NCBI RefSeq assembly: GCF_003966955.1
Contig: NZ_AP019367.1
Coordinates: 930,001 to 994,000, forward strand
Reading direction: 5' to 3'
DNA from: Parolsenella catena
GTDB taxonomy: Bacteria > Actinomycetota > Coriobacteriia > Coriobacteriales > Atopobiaceae
Length of the DNA stretch: 64,000 nucleotides
Within the stretch, counting starts at the first letter, position 1. Every line of letters starts with the position of its first letter. Shown here piece by piece: positions 1 through 10,313 of this stretch. A program made the position numbers and the translations under genes. A model generated the notes under the pieces. It was not told the DNA's origin. It did not search any database and was given only the letters and a program-made list of their open reading frames with translations.

Positions 1-105
1 GGCCGCACCGAGAATCGCGTCAGTCCTCTCGGCGGCACTCGACTGGGCAAGCAGAGCTGCGGCGACCTTGGCGGCCGTAGCCTTCTCGATGGCCTCGGAC
101 ATCAT
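1..105 (-). CDS. proA: Glutamate-5-semialdehyde dehydrogenase, N-terminal fragment (ProA, partial)
   Basis: Only the first ~35 codons lie in the window; the gene runs off the left edge. The visible peptide (MMSEAIEKATAAKVAAALLA, then QSSAAERTDAILGAA) looks like the helical N-terminus of ProA (gamma-glutamyl phosphate reductase), which makes glutamate-5-semialdehyde for proline. It follows proB by 37 bases on the same strand, the usual proBA order, and that context carries most of the call. Two ATG codons in tandem are possible starts; an AAGGGGG Shine-Dalgarno sequence sits 2 to 5 bases upstream and fits the second (position 102) slightly better. Confidence 0.75.
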   Translation of the reverse strand, partial: MMSEAIEKATAAKVAAALLAQSSAAERTDAILGAA

Positions 106-142
106 TTCCCCCTTCGTAGACGTCACGTCTTGCTCAGTGTAG

Positions 143-1249
143 CTAGAAGACGAGCAGCTCGTCACGGTGAATGACCGGACAGTCTGCCCGCGCGGGAACA
201 AAACGCGCTATGACGTCGAGCCTAAGGCCATGCACGCGCACGAGCTCGTCGGATGAGTACCTCGTGATGCCGCGCGCCACGAGCTGGCCGTCGGGCCCGA
301 GCACGTTGACCGTGTCGCCCTCGTCGAACGGGCCCTCTACCCCGGTGACGCCCACCGGAAGCAACGACGCACCCTCGTTCTCGAGGGCACGGCACGCGCC
401 CGCATCGATGCGCACCGAGCCGCGCGAGACGCCGGCAAGGCCAATCCAGAGCTTTCTGGCCTGCTCATGGGTACCCTCGCCGGGACACTCGAAGACGGTG
501 CGCAGCCCCCTGCCGTCAGCAGCGTTGATAAGAGCCCTGTCTCCCCTGCCGCGACAGATCGTCATCGGAATTCCCGCCGCGAGCATGGCGCGGGCGGCAC
601 GAATCTTGGTGGCCATGCCACCGGTGCCATAGCTGCTGCCGGCGCCACCGGCCATGGCAATGACGTTGGCATCAACGCGCTCGACTCGCTCGACAAGCGT
701 CGCCGTAGGGTCGGTGTCGGGATTTGCCGTGTACAGGCCATCGATGTCGGAGAGGATCACGTAGCTGTCGGCGTCGATGAGCGAAGAAACGATGGCGCCG
801 AGCATGTCGTTGTCGCCAAAGGAGAACTCACGAACGCTGACCGTGTCGTTCTCGTTCACGATGGGCAGCACGCCAAGGTCAAGAAGCCGCTCGAACGTGT
901 TGCGGGCGTTGAGGTACCCCGTCCTGTCGACGACGTCTCCCCTCGTGAGCAGCACCTGGGCGCAACGCACGCCGTCCTGGGCGAGAACCTCCGCGTAGCG
1001 CTCGATGAGCGTCGTCTGGCCCGCGGCCGCGCACGCCTGAAGCGTTGGGATGTCGCTTGGACGCTCGGTGAAGCCAAGAAGCGAGCGCCCCACGGCGGCG
1101 GCTCCGCTCGAGACGAGCACGACGCAATCCCCACGGCGCTTGAGCTCGCAGATCTGCTCGCACATCGAGCGAACGAAGGCGACATCGAGCTCGCCGTCGG
1201 GCCCCATGAGCGTCGACGACCCCACCTTGAAGACGATGAGGCGGCCCAT
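143..1249 (-). CDS. proB: Glutamate 5-kinase (gamma-glutamyl kinase)
   Basis: ATP-dependent phosphorylation of glutamate, the first step of proline synthesis, in the cytoplasm. The 368-residue product matches the usual length of ~367. It opens with MGRLIVFKVGSSTL, the amino-acid-kinase phosphate loop, followed by VLVSSGAAAVGR, then NENDTV and LSDIDGLYT substrate and nucleotide motifs, and GGMATKIRAA. The last ~100 residues form a PUA domain of the kind involved in feedback control by proline. I chose the ATG at 1249, one base after the obg stop; the open frame continues upstream for 56 codons, but that part lies inside obg and is arginine/serine-rich nonsense. The tight spacing implies translational coupling to obg. 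The next gene is proA. Confidence 0.96.
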   Translation of the reverse strand: MGRLIVFKVGSSTLMGPDGELDVAFVRSMCEQICELKRRGDCVVLVSSGAAAVGRSLLGFTERPSDIPTLQACAAAGQTTLIERYAEVLAQDGVRCAQVLLTRGDVVDRTGYLNARNTFERLLDLGVLPIVNENDTVSVREFSFGDNDMLGAIVSSLIDADSYVILSDIDGLYTANPDTDPTATLVERVERVDANVIAMAGGAGSSYGTGGMATKIRAARAMLAAGIPMTICRGRGDRALINAADGRGLRTVFECPGEGTHEQARKLWIGLAGVSRGSVRIDAGACRALENEGASLLPVGVTGVEGPFDEGDTVNVLGPDGQLVARGITRYSSDELVRVHGLRLDVIARFVPARADCPVIHRDELLVF

Positions 1250-1250
1250 G

Positions 1251-2777
<1,527 letters not shown>

Positions 2778-2803
2778 TTACCCAAATGGGTGCGCGGAAG
2801 CCC

Positions 2804-3061
2804 TTAAGCCTCCTGCGCCGGACGCACGTGCACGCGGTGCTTGGCGCCCTTCACGAACTCGACGGTGCCGTCAGCGAGGGCGAACAGCGTGTCGTCCTTG
2901 CCACGACCGACGTTCTCGCCCGGCACGATGTGCGTGCCACGCTGACGAACGATAATCTGACCGGTCTTGATGGACTGGCCGCCGAAGATCTTCGTGCCGA
3001 GGCGCTGAGCCGCGGAGTCACGACCGTTACGGGAGCTAGCCTGACCCTTCTTGTGTGCCAT
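2804..3061 (-). CDS. rpmA: 50S ribosomal protein L27
   Basis: Structural protein of the large ribosomal subunit near the peptidyl transferase centre. It has 85 residues, the family length. The start [16 protein letters not shown] is diagnostic; the N-terminus has no extra residues before AHKKG, so it is not the Firmicutes type that needs proteolytic trimming. [20 protein letters not shown] is the conserved core. It lies 41 bases after rplU in the standard rplU-rpmA-obg order and is followed by a strong terminator. Confidence 0.98.
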   Translation of the reverse strand: MAHKKGQASSRNGRDSAAQRLGTKIFGGQSIKTGQIIVRQRGTHIVPGENVGRGKDDTLFALADGTVEFVKGAKHRVHVRPAQEA

Positions 3062-3102
3062 TTATGGTACCTGCCTATCTATCGATGCTAGGTTTGAGGC
3101 GC

Positions 3103-3459
3103 CTACTCGGCGGCAGCCTCGGTCGAAGCGGCCTTCTTGGCCGTGGAGGTGATGCGGGGCATGCTGCAGACCTCAAGACGCGTGAGGTTCTGGCGGTGAC
3201 CCTTCTTGACAGAGTGGCGCTTGCGCTTCTGGAACTTGAAGACGATCTGCTTCTCACCCTTGTGCTGGTCGACGACCTTGCAGGTGACCTTCTTCTTGGC
3301 AAGCGCATCAGCGTCAACAAGAACCTTCTTGCCGTCGTTGAGCATGAGAACGTCGAGCTTGACCTCGTCGCCAGGCTGCGCGTCGAGCTTCTCAACGTCA
3401 AAGACGTCGCCCTTGGCAACCTTGTACTGCTTGCCACCAGTCGTGATGATTGCGTACAT
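3103..3459 (-). CDS. rplU: 50S ribosomal protein L21
   Basis: Large-subunit protein that contacts 23S rRNA. It has 118 residues, with the family start MYAIITTGGKQYKV and the basic core KFQKRKRHSVKKGHRQ. The C-terminus is extended by ~15 Ala/Thr/Glu residues, which is common in high-GC Gram-positives. I chose the ATG at 3459 because AAGGG sits 8 bases upstream; an ATG five codons earlier (3474) is in frame but has no ribosome site. A near-consensus sigma-A promoter lies ~40 bases upstream, so this is the first gene of the rplU-rpmA-(obg-proBA) unit. Confidence 0.97.
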   Translation of the reverse strand: MYAIITTGGKQYKVAKGDVFDVEKLDAQPGDEVKLDVLMLNDGKKVLVDADALAKKKVTCKVVDQHKGEKQIVFKFQKRKRHSVKKGHRQNLTRLEVCSMPRITSTAKKAASTEAAAE

Positions 3460-3499
3460 GTGTGAACCCTTCATTGCTGTGGTAAGTGCAACAGTGGAA

Positions 3500-3528
3500 A
3501 TACTACGCTAGGCAAAATGGTTCGTCAA
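3500..3528 (-). promoter_or_regulatory. Sigma-A-type promoter of rplU
   Basis: On the minus strand TTGACG (3528-3523) and TAGTAT (3505-3500) are separated by exactly 17 bases, close to the vegetative consensus TTGACA-17-TATAAT. The predicted transcript starts ~33 bases before the rplU start codon. It lies immediately after the stop of the DUF697-like gene and so separates the rod-shape operon from the ribosomal operon. Confidence 0.82.
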
Positions 3529-3542
3529 CGGCAAAAATGCCG

Positions 3543-4379
3543 CTATTTGCGATGATTCCATGCATTTGGCACCTCGAATCTGAGACGCATAGCCTCGCCC
3601 AACGCAAGGGTTGCCCCGTAGGCTACGCCAGTCCTCACGAGGGCGCCGAGGCCGGGCAGTGACTTCGAGAGTCTGCGCGAGAGGGCACGGGATGCGTAGG
3701 CGCCGGCAAGCACGGCTGTCGCCTCAACGAGACGCGATGAGGACGCACCCTGACCATACACGCCCGCAAGGTCTAGGTCCATAAGCACCTGGTTAGCCGT
3801 CATGAGGGGAAGGTCGGCCCCGCTGCCAAAGGGAAGGAGGCCGATGACCGCGTTTTGCGAGCTCCTCGCGCCAATGCTGCGCCTGCTCACCGCACGGCGG
3901 ACGAACGGGAAGTTGGCGCCAAGCGAGACGTCGGCCTTGCACGAGCGCGAGAGCCACTCGGCGAGCTTGTCCAGGAGGGACTCGGGAGACGACGAGGCGA
4001 TGACCTCGATACCAGCGGACGACAGGGACGACGGCGCCTCGACGCTTGACTCGACGACGATGGCGCTCGGAACGCCGGCGGCACAAAAGGCCCTGGCCAC
4101 GCCCGGGGCCGCTCCGGAGGTGCCCGCAAGGACAATGGCGGCGTCACAGTCCGGATTAACCCTGACGGTACCGCCCGCGTCAAAGGCGGCGATGTGGAGC
4201 AGGCCCGTGGAGGTCTGCGGAACAAATGCGTCTCGCACGCAGCTGACAAGGTATGCCGGCGCGCCCTCGTCCACCTCTATGGCAATTCTCACGCAAGAGC
4301 GCCTTGCCGCGGACGCGGCGCGCACGCCGTCGGCGACCTGCCGCGCCGCGTCAAACGGAATGTCTCTGAAACCTGTCAT
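3543..4379 (-). CDS. DUF697/YcjF-like hypothetical protein
   Basis: 278 residues. The C-terminal ~110 residues resemble the DUF697 family, a domain often attached to small GTPases: a GADLPLMTANQVLMDLDLAGVYGQ-like stretch, an alanine-rich helix RLVEATAVLAGAYASRALSR, then a hydrophobic LGALVRTGVAYGATLALGEA segment. I see no G1 (GxxxxGKS) motif, so this copy has no GTPase domain of its own. The first ~170 residues contain an alanine-rich Rossmann-like stretch around AAIVLAGTSGAAPGVARAF. It starts 9 bases after rodA with GGGGAG before its ATG, so it is probably co-translated with the elongation genes. Function unknown; a role in envelope growth is only suggested by context. Confidence 0.7.
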   Translation of the reverse strand: MTGFRDIPFDAARQVADGVRAASAARRSCVRIAIEVDEGAPAYLVSCVRDAFVPQTSTGLLHIAAFDAGGTVRVNPDCDAAIVLAGTSGAAPGVARAFCAAGVPSAIVVESSVEAPSSLSSAGIEVIASSSPESLLDKLAEWLSRSCKADVSLGANFPFVRRAVSRRSIGARSSQNAVIGLLPFGSGADLPLMTANQVLMDLDLAGVYGQGASSSRLVEATAVLAGAYASRALSRRLSKSLPGLGALVRTGVAYGATLALGEAMRLRFEVPNAWNHRK

Positions 4380-4388
4380 GGCACTCCC

Positions 4389-5600
4389 CTAGGCAGATTT
4401 GGTTCGATGAGCGTACACGGACTGCACGATGCCCACGCTCGCGATCTGAACGACCATGGACGTGGCGCCATAGCTGATGAACGGCAGCGGGATGCCCGTG
4501 ATGGGCATGATGCCGATGCACATGCCGACGTTCTGCAGGAGCTGGTAGCTCCACATGGCCACGACGCCCGCAAGGACGAGCTTGGCAAACGGGGCCTCAA
4601 GCTTCATGGCAAGGCGCAGCGCCGAGAAGATGAGCCACGCGTAGAGGGCGAGCAGGACCAGGGCGCCGGCAAAGCCGAACTCCTCGGACAGGCGCGCGAA
4701 GATGAAGTCCGTGTGGTTCTCGGGCAGAAAGCCGCCGGCCGACTGCGTGGCCGCGCCGATGCCCTTGCCAAACAGACCGCCCGAGCCAACCGCGATCTTA
4801 GCCTGTTGCAGGTTGTAGCCCGCGCTCGTCGACTCAAGGCTCGAGTCGGCGAAGACGAGCAGACGATTGAGCTGGTACTGCTTGAGCGGAAACCCGTAGT
4901 TGAGCGACACGAAGATGATGAGCGCGCAGCCAATCACGAACAGGATGAGCGTGATGACGACCCAGTCTGTCCTGGCGCCGGCGCAGATGATGATGGCGGC
5001 ACCGGTCACGATGAGAATGAGACCCGTGCCGAGGTCGGGCTGGCACATGATCGCGGCAAACGGAACGAGCAGCGTGGCGCAGAGCTTCACGTAGTCGCGG
5101 AACTCCTTGATGCGCCCGTTGAACTGAGCGCAAAGAGACGCCATCAGAAAGATCGTCACGAGCTTTCCGACCTCTGAGGGCTGAAAGCGCAGCGGACCGA
5201 GCTTGACCCAGCCCGTCATGCCGTTCGCAGCGGAAGCCAGGCCCGGGATGCGCGGGGAGATCATGATGATCACGTCAATGACGAGCAACCAGGTGGACAT
5301 GTTCGCAAGCGAGCGATAATCCCAATGCCAGATCAGCGCGGCAACGGCAAGGCCAATGACGGCTCCGAGCGCCTGACGAGGAAGCGAGGCGTTGGCGTTC
5401 GAGAGAGACGCGCTCCACACGACGACGAGCCCATACGCAATGAGAAGAAGCGCAGGGATGAGATTTGCCCAGTAGACGTTGGAAAGCGCGCCACCACGGT
5501 TGGGCACGCGGGCCGCCCCGGGCTTCTTGCCGGCGTCACCGCCGAACAGTGACGAGACGACGCTTCCAAAGCCAACGCCTCCCGCGGAATTCTGTGCCAT
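4389..5600 (-). CDS. rodA: RodA, SEDS-family peptidoglycan glycosyltransferase
   Basis: Polymerises lipid II into glycan strands during cell elongation, in complex with PBP2. The 403-residue polytopic membrane protein has ~10 hydrophobic segments. SEDS hallmarks visible are GWVKLGPLRFQPSEVGKL, CQPDLGTGLIL, the extracellular loop with LPENHTDFIFARLSEEFGF, and the C-terminal GIPLPFISYGATSM. The first ~40 residues are a cytoplasmic Gly/Lys-rich extension not needed for the SEDS fold. It follows mrdA by 9 bases with GGGAGG before the ATG. Presence of mreBCD and a partner PBP next to it favours RodA over FtsW. Confidence 0.95.
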   Translation of the reverse strand: MAQNSAGGVGFGSVVSSLFGGDAGKKPGAARVPNRGGALSNVYWANLIPALLLIAYGLVVVWSASLSNANASLPRQALGAVIGLAVAALIWHWDYRSLANMSTWLLVIDVIIMISPRIPGLASAANGMTGWVKLGPLRFQPSEVGKLVTIFLMASLCAQFNGRIKEFRDYVKLCATLLVPFAAIMCQPDLGTGLILIVTGAAIIICAGARTDWVVITLILFVIGCALIIFVSLNYGFPLKQYQLNRLLVFADSSLESTSAGYNLQQAKIAVGSGGLFGKGIGAATQSAGGFLPENHTDFIFARLSEEFGFAGALVLLALYAWLIFSALRLAMKLEAPFAKLVLAGVVAMWSYQLLQNVGMCIGIMPITGIPLPFISYGATSMVVQIASVGIVQSVYAHRTKSA

Positions 5601-5609
5601 GTCGCCTCC

Positions 5610-7640
5610 CTACCTCGAAGTATCCTGGACCTCTGACGTCTGCGTGTCCGGCTCGTTGTATATCGCACCGAGAATGTCACGGGCAACGTAGAGCGCGCAC
5701 GAGCCGCCGTAGCCGCCTTTCTCGACGGCAACCGCGACCACGTACTTGGGGTTGTCCTCGGGAGCGAAGCAGCAGAACCAGCTCGTGGGGTATTCGCCGT
5801 GCTCACCGGAGCCCGTCTTTCCCGCGACTCGCTGGGTCATGTTCGTGAAGTGCGCGGACTGCGACTCGCTCTCCTCGTAGACGACGCCGTCGAGTCCCGA
5901 GACGACGAGGTCGAAGTTGGAGCTGCTCTCCTCGGGGCTGATGGACACCGTGGGCTCGTACTCGCGCACGGTGCCGTTGTCTCCCCTACCCACGACGCTC
6001 TTGAGCACGTGCGGGCGCCAGATGGTACCGCGGTTCGCGATGCCCATGTAGACGCACGCCATCTGAAGCGGCGTCACGGCGATGTCGCCCTGGCCGATGG
6101 CGATGTTGGTGTAGTCGCCGCCGTTCCATTGGCGATCCGTGTCCGACCAGTTCGAGAAGTAGTTCCACTTCCACTCGGCGTCCGGGACTCGCCCGGCCGA
6201 CTCGCTTGGAAGGTCGATGCCAGTCGTGGAGCCAAGACCCCACTTCTTGAAGGTGTCCTGCATGCCGTCGGCCTTGTCGCCCGCGTTGTAGAAGCCCTTT
6301 GCCACCTCGTAGAACACGACGTCGCACGAGTTGACAATGCCGCCCCTCAGATTCAGGTAGCCATGGCCCTTCGTGTTCCAGCAGTACTTGCCGTACGCGT
6401 CTCCAAAACCCGTCCACCAGCCTGTGCAGTCATACGTCGTGTCCGGGGTGGCAATGCCATAGTCAAGGGCGGCAAACGTCGTGAGCGGCTTTATGGTTGA
6501 CGCCGCGACGTACTGGCCACTCACGGCCTTGTTCATGAGCGGGTTTCCGGCGTCGTCCGCAGACAGCACGTCCCAGTCATCTTGCGAGATGCCGCCAACG
6601 AACACCTCGGGCCTGAAGAGCGGGGCGCTGGCCATGGCGAGGACCTCGCCGTTCGTGGCGTCCAGAACGATGGCCGCTCCCGACGTGCACTCCTTCACGC
6701 CCGAGTCCTGACGCTTCTTGATCTGCTTGACGAGCGCCTCCTCGGCGGCCTTCTGGATGTCGAGGTCAATGGTGAGCATGATGTCGGAGCCACTCTCGGC
6801 AGGAACCGACGAAGAGTAATCGAGCACGTTTCCATGGACGTCGACGTAGACGGTCTGCTCGCCTCGGACGCCCTGAAGAAGCTCCTCATACTGGAACTCG
6901 ACGCCGGCTTGACCTGTCGTGTCGCCGCTCTCGTAGGTGATGCCACCGTTTGCGTCCGCGGAGGAGTCGATCTGGTCCTGCGTGACGGTGCCGGTGTAGC
7001 CAAGCACCTGTGCGGCCACCTCTCCCTGGGGATAGGAGCGCTGGGTTCTCGTCTCGATGTTTACGTCGGGGAAGACGTCGATGTGCTCCTGGATGAAAGC
7101 GACGGCAGAGCGGGTCGCGTCGACGGCGACGGTGCGTGCGCTCTGCGCACTCTGCGTGGAGTCCGTGGCGCGGCGCTTGGCCGCCACGGAGGGAATGCCA
7201 AGAAGGGCGGAGAGCACGTTGAGCTCTATGGTGTTGTCGGCGATGTCACTCATGGCGCATACGGTGAGGCTCGGACGGTTCGTCACGAGCTCGACGCCGT
7301 TGCGGTCAAGGATGCGGCCACGGGGAGCTGCCGTCGTGACGGTCCTCGTGCGGTTTGACTCCGCCTGCCTCGTGTAGTCGTCCCCAGAGACAACCTGCAT
7401 GGACCAGAGGCGTGCGAGAAGGACGCCTAACACGGAGCCGGAGAAGATCCCCAGTCCCACGAAGCGGCTCTTGAACGTGGTCTCCGCAGACGTGTCGTTG
7501 CCGCCGGCGGCCCTCGGCGCCTGGCCGCCGATGTCAAACTTGAACCCGCTCCCCCCACGACTGAGCATGAGGACGGCTATGACGGCCACGGCGGCGAGAA
7601 TGATGATGCAGCCTATGAGCAGAATGGTTCCCGAGCTCAT
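5610..7640 (-). CDS. mrdA: Penicillin-binding protein 2, class B transpeptidase
   Basis: Transpeptidase that cross-links peptidoglycan made by RodA. Of 676 residues, the PBP dimerisation region starts near 100 (RGRILDRNGVELVT) and the transpeptidase domain follows with all three active-site motifs: STIK with nucleophile Ser381, SCD at 438-440 and KTG at 608-610. There are two N-terminal hydrophobic segments, ~5-27 and ~60-80, instead of the usual single anchor, separated by a Gly/Lys-rich linker. The second matches the normal PBP2 anchor, so residues 1-55 are an extra module. The start is 3 bases after mreD with its ribosome site AAGGG inside the mreD end. Confidence 0.94.
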   Translation of the reverse strand: MSSGTILLIGCIIILAAVAVIAVLMLSRGGSGFKFDIGGQAPRAAGGNDTSAETTFKSRFVGLGIFSGSVLGVLLARLWSMQVVSGDDYTRQAESNRTRTVTTAAPRGRILDRNGVELVTNRPSLTVCAMSDIADNTIELNVLSALLGIPSVAAKRRATDSTQSAQSARTVAVDATRSAVAFIQEHIDVFPDVNIETRTQRSYPQGEVAAQVLGYTGTVTQDQIDSSADANGGITYESGDTTGQAGVEFQYEELLQGVRGEQTVYVDVHGNVLDYSSSVPAESGSDIMLTIDLDIQKAAEEALVKQIKKRQDSGVKECTSGAAIVLDATNGEVLAMASAPLFRPEVFVGGISQDDWDVLSADDAGNPLMNKAVSGQYVAASTIKPLTTFAALDYGIATPDTTYDCTGWWTGFGDAYGKYCWNTKGHGYLNLRGGIVNSCDVVFYEVAKGFYNAGDKADGMQDTFKKWGLGSTTGIDLPSESAGRVPDAEWKWNYFSNWSDTDRQWNGGDYTNIAIGQGDIAVTPLQMACVYMGIANRGTIWRPHVLKSVVGRGDNGTVREYEPTVSISPEESSSNFDLVVSGLDGVVYEESESQSAHFTNMTQRVAGKTGSGEHGEYPTSWFCCFAPEDNPKYVVAVAVEKGGYGGSCALYVARDILGAIYNEPDTQTSEVQDTSR

Positions 7641-7643
7641 GGG

Positions 7644-8192
7644 CTACAGGCCCTTCAGCGACAGGCCGCTCGAATGCTTGCCGCCAAACCCGCCCGAGCC
7701 GCCACTCGTCCTGGATAGGACAAGGGCGACGAGGCACAGGGCGATGCAATCGAGCACCGCGCCGGGAAGCGCGCGCATGAACACGACCTCGACGAAGGAC
7801 TCGGCCTGACCAAAGAGGAGAAGCACGATGGCGTAGAGAGCCTCGACGACAAGGGCGACGGGCACAAACAGAACCATGGAGGCCGTCGGATCGTCCGAGA
7901 CACGACTGCGGCCCGCCGCGGACAGGGCAAATCCCGTGAGCGTGAGCAGCAGAGCCATGAGGCCAATAGGGCCAGAGCCTGCCAGGTCATAGAACAGACC
8001 GGCGAAAAAGCCCACAAAGGGCGCCTTGGACGTCTCCCCGCCCAGGCACACGGCGGCAACGAAGACGAGCGCGAGGTTCGCGCGGCCCCCGAGGATTGCC
8101 ACGTTGGGAACTATGGAGAGCTGCAGGATGCCGAGAACGACGGCGAGCACGATGGAGACGCGACGCGCCTTGCCCGTGTCATTGACGATCAT
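7644..8192 (-). CDS. mreD: Rod shape-determining protein MreD
   Basis: Small integral membrane component of the elongasome. It has 182 residues with about five transmembrane helices (for example VLAVVLGILQLSIVPNVAIL and AALVFVAAVCLGG-like stretches) and the acidic-glycine pattern GFFAGLFYDLAGSGPIGLMAL that recurs in MreD. Sequence conservation in the family is low, so the identification rests on topology, this short motif and its place between mreC and the PBP2 gene. AGGAGGG precedes the ATG at a good distance. The tail after the last helix is Gly/Ser-rich. Confidence 0.9.
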   Translation of the reverse strand: MIVNDTGKARRVSIVLAVVLGILQLSIVPNVAILGGRANLALVFVAAVCLGGETSKAPFVGFFAGLFYDLAGSGPIGLMALLLTLTGFALSAAGRSRVSDDPTASMVLFVPVALVVEALYAIVLLLFGQAESFVEVVFMRALPGAVLDCIALCLVALVLSRTSGGSGGFGGKHSSGLSLKGL

Positions 8193-8201
8193 GTGTCCCT
8201 C

Positions 8202-9203
8202 CTACTCCTCGCTCGTGGCGTCCGACTCGTCGGTCGCGGCGTCCGTGGTGGCATCTGTCGTGGTGGCGGCCTGCGTCGAGGCAGTCGTGGAGCTGGTGCG
8301 GTCCTGGGCGTTCGCGCTCGCGGCGTCATCGGAGGTCGCCTGCTGATCGCTCGACAACGACGTCACCACGAGCACCTCGGAAAGAGAGTCAACCGAGGTA
8401 AGCGGCTCGACCACGACCTCGTAGTACATCGATCCGGGAGACTTGGTGACGTTGGTCACCGTGCCGATGGGCAACCCCTTGGGGTAGACGCCGCCCAGGC
8501 CGCTCGTGACAACCGAGTCCCCGGGCGAGACCTGCTGATCGGTCCTGATGAGGTTGAGCCGAAGCGTCCCGTCCGCAGAGCCTTGAAGCTGACCCTGCGC
8601 GCCGCTCGACTGCACCTTGGCGGAGACACCCGAGCTCTCGTCGGTGATGAGGCGCACGGTGGCCGTCGTGGGGCCGGCCTCGCAGACCTGCCCGATAACG
8701 CCGGTTGTCGTGGTAACGGGCATCCCAGTCTCGATCCCCGAGCTCTGACCCTTGTCGATGGTAATCGTGGAGCTCCAGGAGTCCGTCGACCTGGCGATGA
8801 CGCGCGCGGCAGTCGAATCGAGGTTGTACTGGTTCCTCAGCTGCAGGAGGTCGGTGAGGGTGTTGGCCTCCTCCTCGTACTCCGAGAGCCTCGCGACCTG
8901 ACTCTTGAGCTGCTCGTTCTCGGACTTGAGATCAGAGAGGGTCTCGGAATCCGCGGTCAGGTTGCCCATGATGTTACCAAGCCCCGAGACGGGCGAGGCG
9001 ACGACGGACCCCACGACGCGCGCAGGCGTGGCAAGCGTCTGGAACACGCCGCGAACGCCGTGCAGTAGGCCTGAGTCACCCTCGCGGATGCCCAAGACGA
9101 ACATGAGCACCGAAAGCACGGTGAAGACTATGAGCGAGCGCGGGACCCCCGAGGAGGACCCGCGCCCCATGGATGAGCTGGGAGCCGAGAAGCGCTGAGC
9201 CAT
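8202..9203 (-). CDS. mreC: Rod shape-determining protein MreC
   Basis: Extracytoplasmic scaffold that activates the PBP2-RodA pair. Of 333 residues, a short cytoplasmic Ser-rich start leads into one membrane helix (~22-42), a coiled coil (~85-115, SETLSDLKSENEQLKSQVAR) and the double beta-barrel domain with STITIDKGQSSGIETGMPV and SGLGGVYPKGLPIGTV. The last ~55 residues are almost entirely Ser, Thr, Ala, Asp and Gln, a low-complexity tail outside the family core, probably exposed at the cell surface. The start is supported by AGGGG 8 bases upstream; the mreB stop overlaps this ribosome site. Confidence 0.94.
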   Translation of the reverse strand: MAQRFSAPSSSMGRGSSSGVPRSLIVFTVLSVLMFVLGIREGDSGLLHGVRGVFQTLATPARVVGSVVASPVSGLGNIMGNLTADSETLSDLKSENEQLKSQVARLSEYEEEANTLTDLLQLRNQYNLDSTAARVIARSTDSWSSTITIDKGQSSGIETGMPVTTTTGVIGQVCEAGPTTATVRLITDESSGVSAKVQSSGAQGQLQGSADGTLRLNLIRTDQQVSPGDSVVTSGLGGVYPKGLPIGTVTNVTKSPGSMYYEVVVEPLTSVDSLSEVLVVTSLSSDQQATSDDAASANAQDRTSSTTASTQAATTTDATTDAATDESDATSEE

Positions 9204-9214
9204 TCGCAGGACCC

Positions 9215-10258
9215 CTACTTGCCAGAACTCTGGACGAAGCCACCAGACAGCGCGTTGGCCTCGAGGACCTTGGCACAGCCGAGAACGACGTTCTCGAGAG
9301 CCGTCGGGCTCACGTTGACGGGAACGCCGGTCTCCTCGCGCAGGCGCTGGTCGAGACCGCGCAGCAGGCCACCACCACCCGTGAGCATGATGCCGTAGTA
9401 CATGAGGTCGCTCGCCAGGTCAGGGGGCGTCACGTCAAGGGCGTCCTTCACAGCCTTCGTCACCTGGTCAAGCGGCGAGTTAAGGGCGCGACGGATCTCC
9501 TCGGACTCGATGCGGACCGTCTTGGGAAGGCCGCTCATGACGTCTCGACCATTGACCTCGACGTCAAGCTCCTCCTTGAGCGGGGCAGCCGATCCCACCT
9601 TGATCTTGATGTCCTCTGCGGTACGCTCGCCGATGGAGAGGTTGTAGGCGTCACGAACGTGCTCGAGGATGACCTGGTCAAACTCGTCGCCCGCCGTGCG
9701 GATCGACTGGGAGACAACGATGCCGCCCATGGCGATGACGGCAACCTCGGTCGTGCCGCCACCGATGTCGACGACCATAGTGCCCGTCGGGTCCTCAATG
9801 GGCAGGTTCGAGCCGATGGCCGCCGCCATGGGCTCCTCGATGAGGAACGCCTGGCGAGCGCCTGCCTGGATGGTTGCCTCGAACACGGCACGCTTCTCGA
9901 CCGACGTCACTCCGGAGGGCACGCACACGACGACGCGGGGGCGCGGGCTCCACGGGTAACGGCGCTTGGAGGCCTTCTCGATGAAGTAGCGCAGCATGAC
10001 CTCCGTGACGTCGAAGTCAGAGATGACACCGTCCTTGAGCGGCCTGATTGCCTTGATGGAGCCGGGCGTGCGGCCGACCATGCGCTTGGCGTCCGCGCCA
10101 ACGGCCAGCACGCGCTCCTCGCTCTGGTCGATCGCCACGACGGACGGCTCGTTGATGACGATGCCCTCGCCACGGACGGACACGAGCGTGTTGGCCGTGC
10201 CCAGGTCGATGGCAAGGTCTCCGCCATACTCTCCGAATATGGAGTCTAGGAATGACAT
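9215..10258 (-). CDS. mreB: MreB, bacterial actin
   Basis: Actin-like ATPase whose membrane filaments orient lateral wall synthesis. It has 347 residues, the standard length. Visible actin-fold motifs are phosphate-1 GGDLAIDLGTANTLV, phosphate-2 MVVDIGGGTTEVAVI, the adenosine loop MLTGGGGLLRGLD and EEPMAAAIG. I start it at the ATG giving MSFLDSIFGEYGG; another ATG three codons upstream (10267) is possible. The open frame extends further but through an arginine-rich region with no homology. A hairpin separates it from the TPR gene upstream. Its presence implies a rod-shaped cell. Confidence 0.97.
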   Translation of the reverse strand: MSFLDSIFGEYGGDLAIDLGTANTLVSVRGEGIVINEPSVVAIDQSEERVLAVGADAKRMVGRTPGSIKAIRPLKDGVISDFDVTEVMLRYFIEKASKRRYPWSPRPRVVVCVPSGVTSVEKRAVFEATIQAGARQAFLIEEPMAAAIGSNLPIEDPTGTMVVDIGGGTTEVAVIAMGGIVVSQSIRTAGDEFDQVILEHVRDAYNLSIGERTAEDIKIKVGSAAPLKEELDVEVNGRDVMSGLPKTVRIESEEIRRALNSPLDQVTKAVKDALDVTPPDLASDLMYYGIMLTGGGGLLRGLDQRLREETGVPVNVSPTALENVVLGCAKVLEANALSGGFVQSSGK

Positions 10259-10288
10259 GGCATCCATTCTTTCGAGGATCGCGCGAAG

Positions 10289-10311
10289 GCGTCCCACCCG
10301 AGGCGGGACGC
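10289..10311 (-). other. Intercistronic hairpin between the TPR gene and mreB
   Basis: GCGTCCC pairs with GGGACGC across a 9-base loop in the 55-base gap. No U-run follows (CTTCGCG), so it is not a standard terminator. It could be an mRNA processing or stability element that sets TPR-protein output apart from mreB output. No separate promoter is obvious. Confidence 0.5.
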
Positions 10312-10313
10312 GG

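Noticed and set aside
3529-3542. Possible terminator CGGCATTTTTGCCG after the DUF697-like gene
   Set aside because: The stem is only 5 bp and runs straight into the rplU -35 element; too weak to call.
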